Assembly (NCBI RefSeq): GCF_022374875.2
Contig: NZ_CP092427.2
Coordinates: forward strand, 4,650,001 to 4,714,000
DNA length: 64,000 nucleotides
Source of the DNA: Mycolicibacterium rufum
GTDB taxonomy: Bacteria; Actinomycetota; Actinomycetes; Mycobacteriales; Mycobacteriaceae
Reading direction: 5' to 3'
Position numbers and translations under genes: made by a program. Shown here piece by piece: positions 63,757-64,000 of the stretch. Below the pieces are notes generated by a model. The model made no database searches and had not been told where the DNA came from. It saw only the letters and a list, made by a program, of their open reading frames with translations. Within the stretch, counting starts at the first letter, position 1. Each line of letters starts with the position of its first letter.

Positions 63757-64000
63757 ATGCCCGAGGAGCGGGCCGAGACGGCCAAGTGGGACCCGGCGCT
63801 CGCCCGGCAGATCGCCGCGCGGGTGGGCCCGCTGATCAAACGATACTTCCGCGCCGAGGTGCGCGGGCTCGAGTCGATGCCCGCCACCGGGGGCGCACTC
63901 GTGGTCTCGAATCATTCCGGCGGCATGCTCACTCCTGACGTCCTGGTGTTCGCGCCGGAGTTCTACCGCCGCTTCGGCTTCGATCGCCCGCTGTACACGC
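63757..64000 (+). CDS. Lysophospholipid-acyltransferase-type protein, partial (right edge)
   Basis: The first 81 residues are visible: MPEERAETAKWDPALARQIAARVGPLIKRYF, then EVRGLESMPATGGALVVSNHSGGMLTPDVLVFAPEFYRRFGFDRPLYT. The VSNHSGG segment corresponds to the first PlsC acyltransferase motif region, whose His is catalytic. The rest lies outside the window. Many mycobacterial genes of this type encode membrane-associated acyltransferases. The direct neighbour upstream is the divergent epimerase. Confidence 0.75.
   Translation, partial: MPEERAETAKWDPALARQIAARVGPLIKRYFRAEVRGLESMPATGGALVVSNHSGGMLTPDVLVFAPEFYRRFGFDRPLYT

Overview
The window looks like chromosomal DNA of a rapidly growing mycobacterium (Mycolicibacterium-like). 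The evidence is high G+C, frequent GTG and TTG starts, genes packed with 4-nt ATGA/GTGA overlaps, a WhiB6-type Fe-S regulator, an F420-type luciferase-like oxidoreductase, a HAMP-linked class III cyclase and two short-chain dehydrogenases of the mycofactocin-associated type. Nothing indicates a plasmid or phage. Family assignments come from reading the translated sequence; no database search was possible.

Layout. 1-1.1 kb: edge of a small membrane protein, a frameshifted HTH/LAGLIDADG-like gene and tRNA-Leu(TAG). 1.1-6.2 kb: an alcohol dehydrogenase / DUF59 / amidohydrolase operon divergent from an AcoR/MimR-like activator, as seen beside soluble di-iron alkane monooxygenases, but with no monooxygenase present. 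6.3-12.8 kb: alpha/beta hydrolase, whiB6, TetR and AraC regulators, an amidohydrolase, a sulfatase and another TetR. 12.9-17.2 kb: an operon with a double-length acyl-CoA dehydrogenase, a cysteine-less thiolase-fold protein, a DUF35 partner and an NTF2-like protein, which resembles a retro-aldol side-chain-removal module. 17.2-23.6 kb: transporter, DUF1445 protein, adenylate cyclase, acyl-CoA ligase and SDR. 23.7-36.4 kb: a split B12-dependent acyl-CoA mutase, its chaperone MeaB, CoA transferase, acyl-CoA ligase, heteromeric acyl-CoA dehydrogenase, two crotonases, and SDRs (one frameshifted). 36.4-38.8 kb: KstD-like flavoprotein and IclR regulator.

38.9-58.6 kb is an unbroken same-strand run of 18 genes. 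It starts with meta-cleavage genes of the mhpCAB type. It continues with a KstD-like flavoprotein, luciferase-like oxidoreductase, SDRs, cyclase-family protein, FMN reductase, hydrolase, an embedded TetR, ferredoxin plus P450, amidohydrolase, two M24-fold proteins, a crotonase and a fused CoA transferase. 58.6-64 kb holds a tandem CMD protein, two mycofactocin-type SDRs, a TetR with paired operators, another SDR, an epimerase and the start of an acyltransferase.

As a whole the window reads as a catabolic region for a CoA-activated cyclic or aromatic compound: ligation to CoA, dehydrogenation, hydration, carbon-skeleton rearrangement, CoA transfer, ring hydroxylation and extradiol cleavage. 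The substrate cannot be read from the sequence. The strongest unifying signals are a shared palindrome GAGAAT-N3-ATTCTC upstream of three of these operons, and a ~63-bp palindromic repeat present twice, once in frame inside the fused CoA transferase.
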